Below are positions 61,798-64,000 of a stretch of 64,000 nt of DNA, in pieces. Both the position numbers and the translations under genes were made by a program. This DNA is from Embiotoca jacksoni. Lineage: Eukaryota > Chordata > Actinopteri > Embiotocidae. A model generated the notes under the pieces. The model worked only from the letters and a program-made list of their open reading frames with translations. It did not search any database and was not told where the DNA came from. Within the stretch, counting starts at the first letter, position 1; each line of letters opens with the position of its first letter. The stretch spans positions 15,532,724 through 15,596,723 of the forward strand of contig JAKOON010000005.1 in the NCBI GenBank assembly GCA_022577435.1, in the 5' to 3' direction.

Positions 61798-63019
61798 TTC
61801 AGAAGTGACAAATATGCAAGACCATCAGATGTTCGTATGAAGAACAGAGGAGCAACTCCCAAAAAGACCAGGACACATGAACTACACTTGCTCATTCACG
61901 TGATCGATGGTGCAAAGGAAGTTGTTGGGAGTATGAAGCCTGCTGGAGTCAGTATGAAGGTATCTCCAGTCATTAGACGTCTACACGGACGACCGGCCAC
62001 TCCGCATTGAACAAGAGGATTCTTATAAAGACAACAAAAGGAATTTGAGGATGTGACAGCAGGAAGATTCCTGTGCTCACTACAGTACACCGACTTCACT
62101 ACAGACCCTCCAGGCCGAGGCAAAAAAAAAAAAAAAGAAAAAAAAAGAAAAAAGATTGCTGCAATTCAAAGAACAGGACTTTACTTGGAGAGGCAAACCA
62201 AATGAGAGTCTGGGCCTCGGGTCCCCAGGTCAGCTAGCAGGTGGGAATGAGATGAAGCAGAGCAGGGAAAAAAAAAAGAAAACAGGATGGCAGAGTGGGG
62301 ACATCACATCTGGGCTGAATTAGGAAAGTAATACGGCGGGCCCAGGAAAGTGTTTGAGGATCTGGGAGGCAGATCTCCTTTCCTTTGGAACAGCAGGTTA
62401 GTATGTCAGCAGGGAGTCCAGATGAGAACGATTAGAGCTGGCCTTTGAGGAGCAGGTGCCTCCTCTACCTCTGCTGCTTAGCAGCGAATGGACGGTCATT
62501 AATCTTATATTGTCATAAGGCATTTAACCAGATGATACTTCATGAGCTTGTCAAATTCCACCTTGTATGTGGTTTGTTTCAAATGCGAACTTTTCTGTGC
62601 ATGGATCATTATGGAGCAGCGCTTCATTACATTCAACAAGCCTTGAAGTTGAATCGAGGATCTGGCGGTGCAAAGACGAAAACAGGGCCTCTTAATCACT
62701 GTAAATGGATTACCTCACCTTAAGATTACATCATGGTTGATTTTGTGAACACATTATTTCACCATATCACAATTTAAAATCGGGTGGCCAGCAGCTTCAA
62801 CACTGCATGACCAGTTGCTGCCAACTATTAAAGTGCAGCTACGTCCACTGGAAAAATCCCGTAAGAAGCCGAGAGTAACAACGCTGCCTCCTTAATAGTC
62901 TCATAATTTCCCCTATGGCTCTATCATACTCACTGTCTCACTGTGCTCCCCCTACCCCGCCTGCTCCGGAGAGCAGGGACGGACAAGTTTGAGAATTGAT
63001 TCAGCGCTACATTAAGTAA
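61798..63019. other. Non-coding stretch with A-rich tract
   Basis: A-rich, G-interrupted tract at 62122-62153. The segment 62430-62720 is balanced in composition and open on the + strand for 92 codons (for example LCMDHYGAALHYIQQAL) but is not recognised and has no good flanking splice sites. G+C rises from about 62900 towards the CpG-rich block. Confidence 0.5.
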
Positions 63020-63390
63020 TCTAGTAATCATTTACACCAACTGGTTTTTTTTGGGAGAAACAGAAGCATATTAAACAGGCATGGATGTCACTACGAGGAG
63101 AACGGAGCTGTTTGGGCACAACGCGAGTGCTATCTGACTTGAACGGCCCACGTTGGGGTTTTGCGCTCGGTTACTTCCTCCAGCGGTACAGTGAAGTGGA
63201 AGATCTCCTCTTTTTCACGCCACCAATTTCCACCCCGTTTCTTTGCATTTACATCGTTATCCCCATCTCCGAAACGATCCAGTCAGTCACGAGGCTCTCC
63301 CCCAAAAGAGCGAAGCGTGCATCTGCTCGCAGGCAAGTGGAGAGAGCAGCTGTGGACACAGACCACTGCATGAGAACCACAGTGTAGGTG
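63020..63390 (+). promoter_or_regulatory. CpG-rich block; possible promoter or first exon
   Basis: About twenty CpG dinucleotides fall in 300 bp (CACAACGCGAGTGC, GCGCTCGGTTAC, CCGAAACGATCC, GAGCGAAGCGTGC), far above the rest of the window. A 100-codon frame opens with ATG at 63085 and closes at 63387. It has a short hydrophobic stretch (PFLCIYIVIPI) and a basic Arg/Lys-rich tail (LSPKRAKRASARR), but I do not recognise it. CGCAG followed by GCAAGTGG near 63333 has the form of a rare GC-type donor. CpG enrichment with a frame of this sort suggests a 5' exon of a gene continuing to the right of the window. An unannotated regulatory CpG block is the alternative. Confidence 0.35.
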
Positions 63391-64000
63391 TTTGTCAACT
63401 TAAAAGGCACTAGATAGACAATGATACTGTTTCACGGTTTTAGATCCGCAGTGGTTATTCTTTTCACTTCACAATTGCGTGCATTTGCACTACATACAGG
63501 TCTTCTTGAGCAATGTGATATATATACTTAATACTTAAATAAGTAGCAATGTAGGGTGCTAGATTATGGGGCTTTCATAGTTTGACAAGTTGACCATAAA
63601 ACATTTTGTTTTTTGGGTTTTTTTTGTGTTCAAAAATGATTTTAAAACACACCTTTCAGTAGTGTGTATGAAACCTGAAGTGCTTTAATAAGAACTGTAT
63701 GGTGTGTTGCTGTGAGCTATCTTAAACCTTAAACTCTGGACAAAGACAGGGAGATGGAAAATAAATCTAAGCCAAAGGCAGTCTAGTTTGAACGGCTTTA
63801 CAGACTTGCCTCAAGTGCACTGTGCAGATTTTGGGGAGCAAAAGAATGAAAATGGTTATTCTCACCCGGCAGTGGTCTTTGTCGTAAAACAAAAGGGTTG
63901 TGTTCATGCTGCAATCTTCAAACAGAGGAGGGATGAGGCAGGTGTTACTATTCTGTCTGGAAAAGTGATTTCTGAAGACATGAAAAACATTTTCATAATT
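63391..64000. other. Non-coding end of the window
   Basis: A+T-rich sequence following the CpG-rich block. No exon, repeat or motif cluster was recognised before the window ends. Confidence 0.5.

Overview
This is vertebrate nuclear DNA, most likely from a perch-like (percomorph) teleost fish. The evidence is the A+T-rich, intron- or intergenic-type sequence with long (TG)n, (CA)n and GATA/GACA microsatellites and poly(A)/poly(T) tracts, and several interspersed repeats of kinds I know from percomorph genomes. These are a decayed Tc1/mariner copy, a hAT-type miniature element, an L2/SINE-type unit ending in GGATGGATGG, and two copies of an element whose 3' end reads ...GTTGCAGCTCTAG. There is no operon structure and no long open reading frame that looks like a gene. 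Almost all open frames are chance frames or translations of simple repeats.

Layout. 1-5 kb: two copies of the GTTGCAGCTCTAG repeat, a splice-bounded 45-codon exon candidate (3009-3143, +) and a small CpG-rich block ending in a good splice donor (4456-4743). 5-16.9 kb: mostly unexplained non-coding DNA with one L2/SINE-type insertion (12232-12558), a pair of AP-1 motifs near 10.36 kb and a weak exon candidate near 13.8 kb. 16.9-18 kb: the Tc1/mariner relic. 18-26.9 kb: non-coding DNA with GC-rich blocks and long TG tracts. 26.9-30.1 kb: a miniature inverted-repeat element, then two diverged copies of one ~130-bp element exactly 1,020 bp apart, then another probable repeat. 30-45 kb: non-coding DNA with two splice-bounded exon candidates on opposite strands (36954-37066, -, and 39159-39319, +), further repeat remnants and a GATA/GACA tract. 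45-64 kb: several higher-complexity blocks that look like cis-regulatory DNA (a CCAAT/GC-box block at 48.1 kb, a nuclear-receptor half-site cluster at 49.6-49.8 kb, inverted TATTGACAG sites at 53.57 kb, an octamer/TAAT block at 56.15 kb), a hAT-type miniature element with an 8-bp target duplication (61442-61797), and a CpG-rich block at 63.0-63.4 kb that may be a promoter or first exon.

Reading: the window looks like a gene desert or a very large intron, probably a regulatory landscape of a developmental gene lying partly or wholly outside it. No gene could be named. The strongest original observation is the duplicated element at 28212-28339 and 29231-29361, where motif blocks, order and spacing are all preserved. 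Sequence conservation across species could not be tested, so every regulatory call rests on local composition and motifs only.
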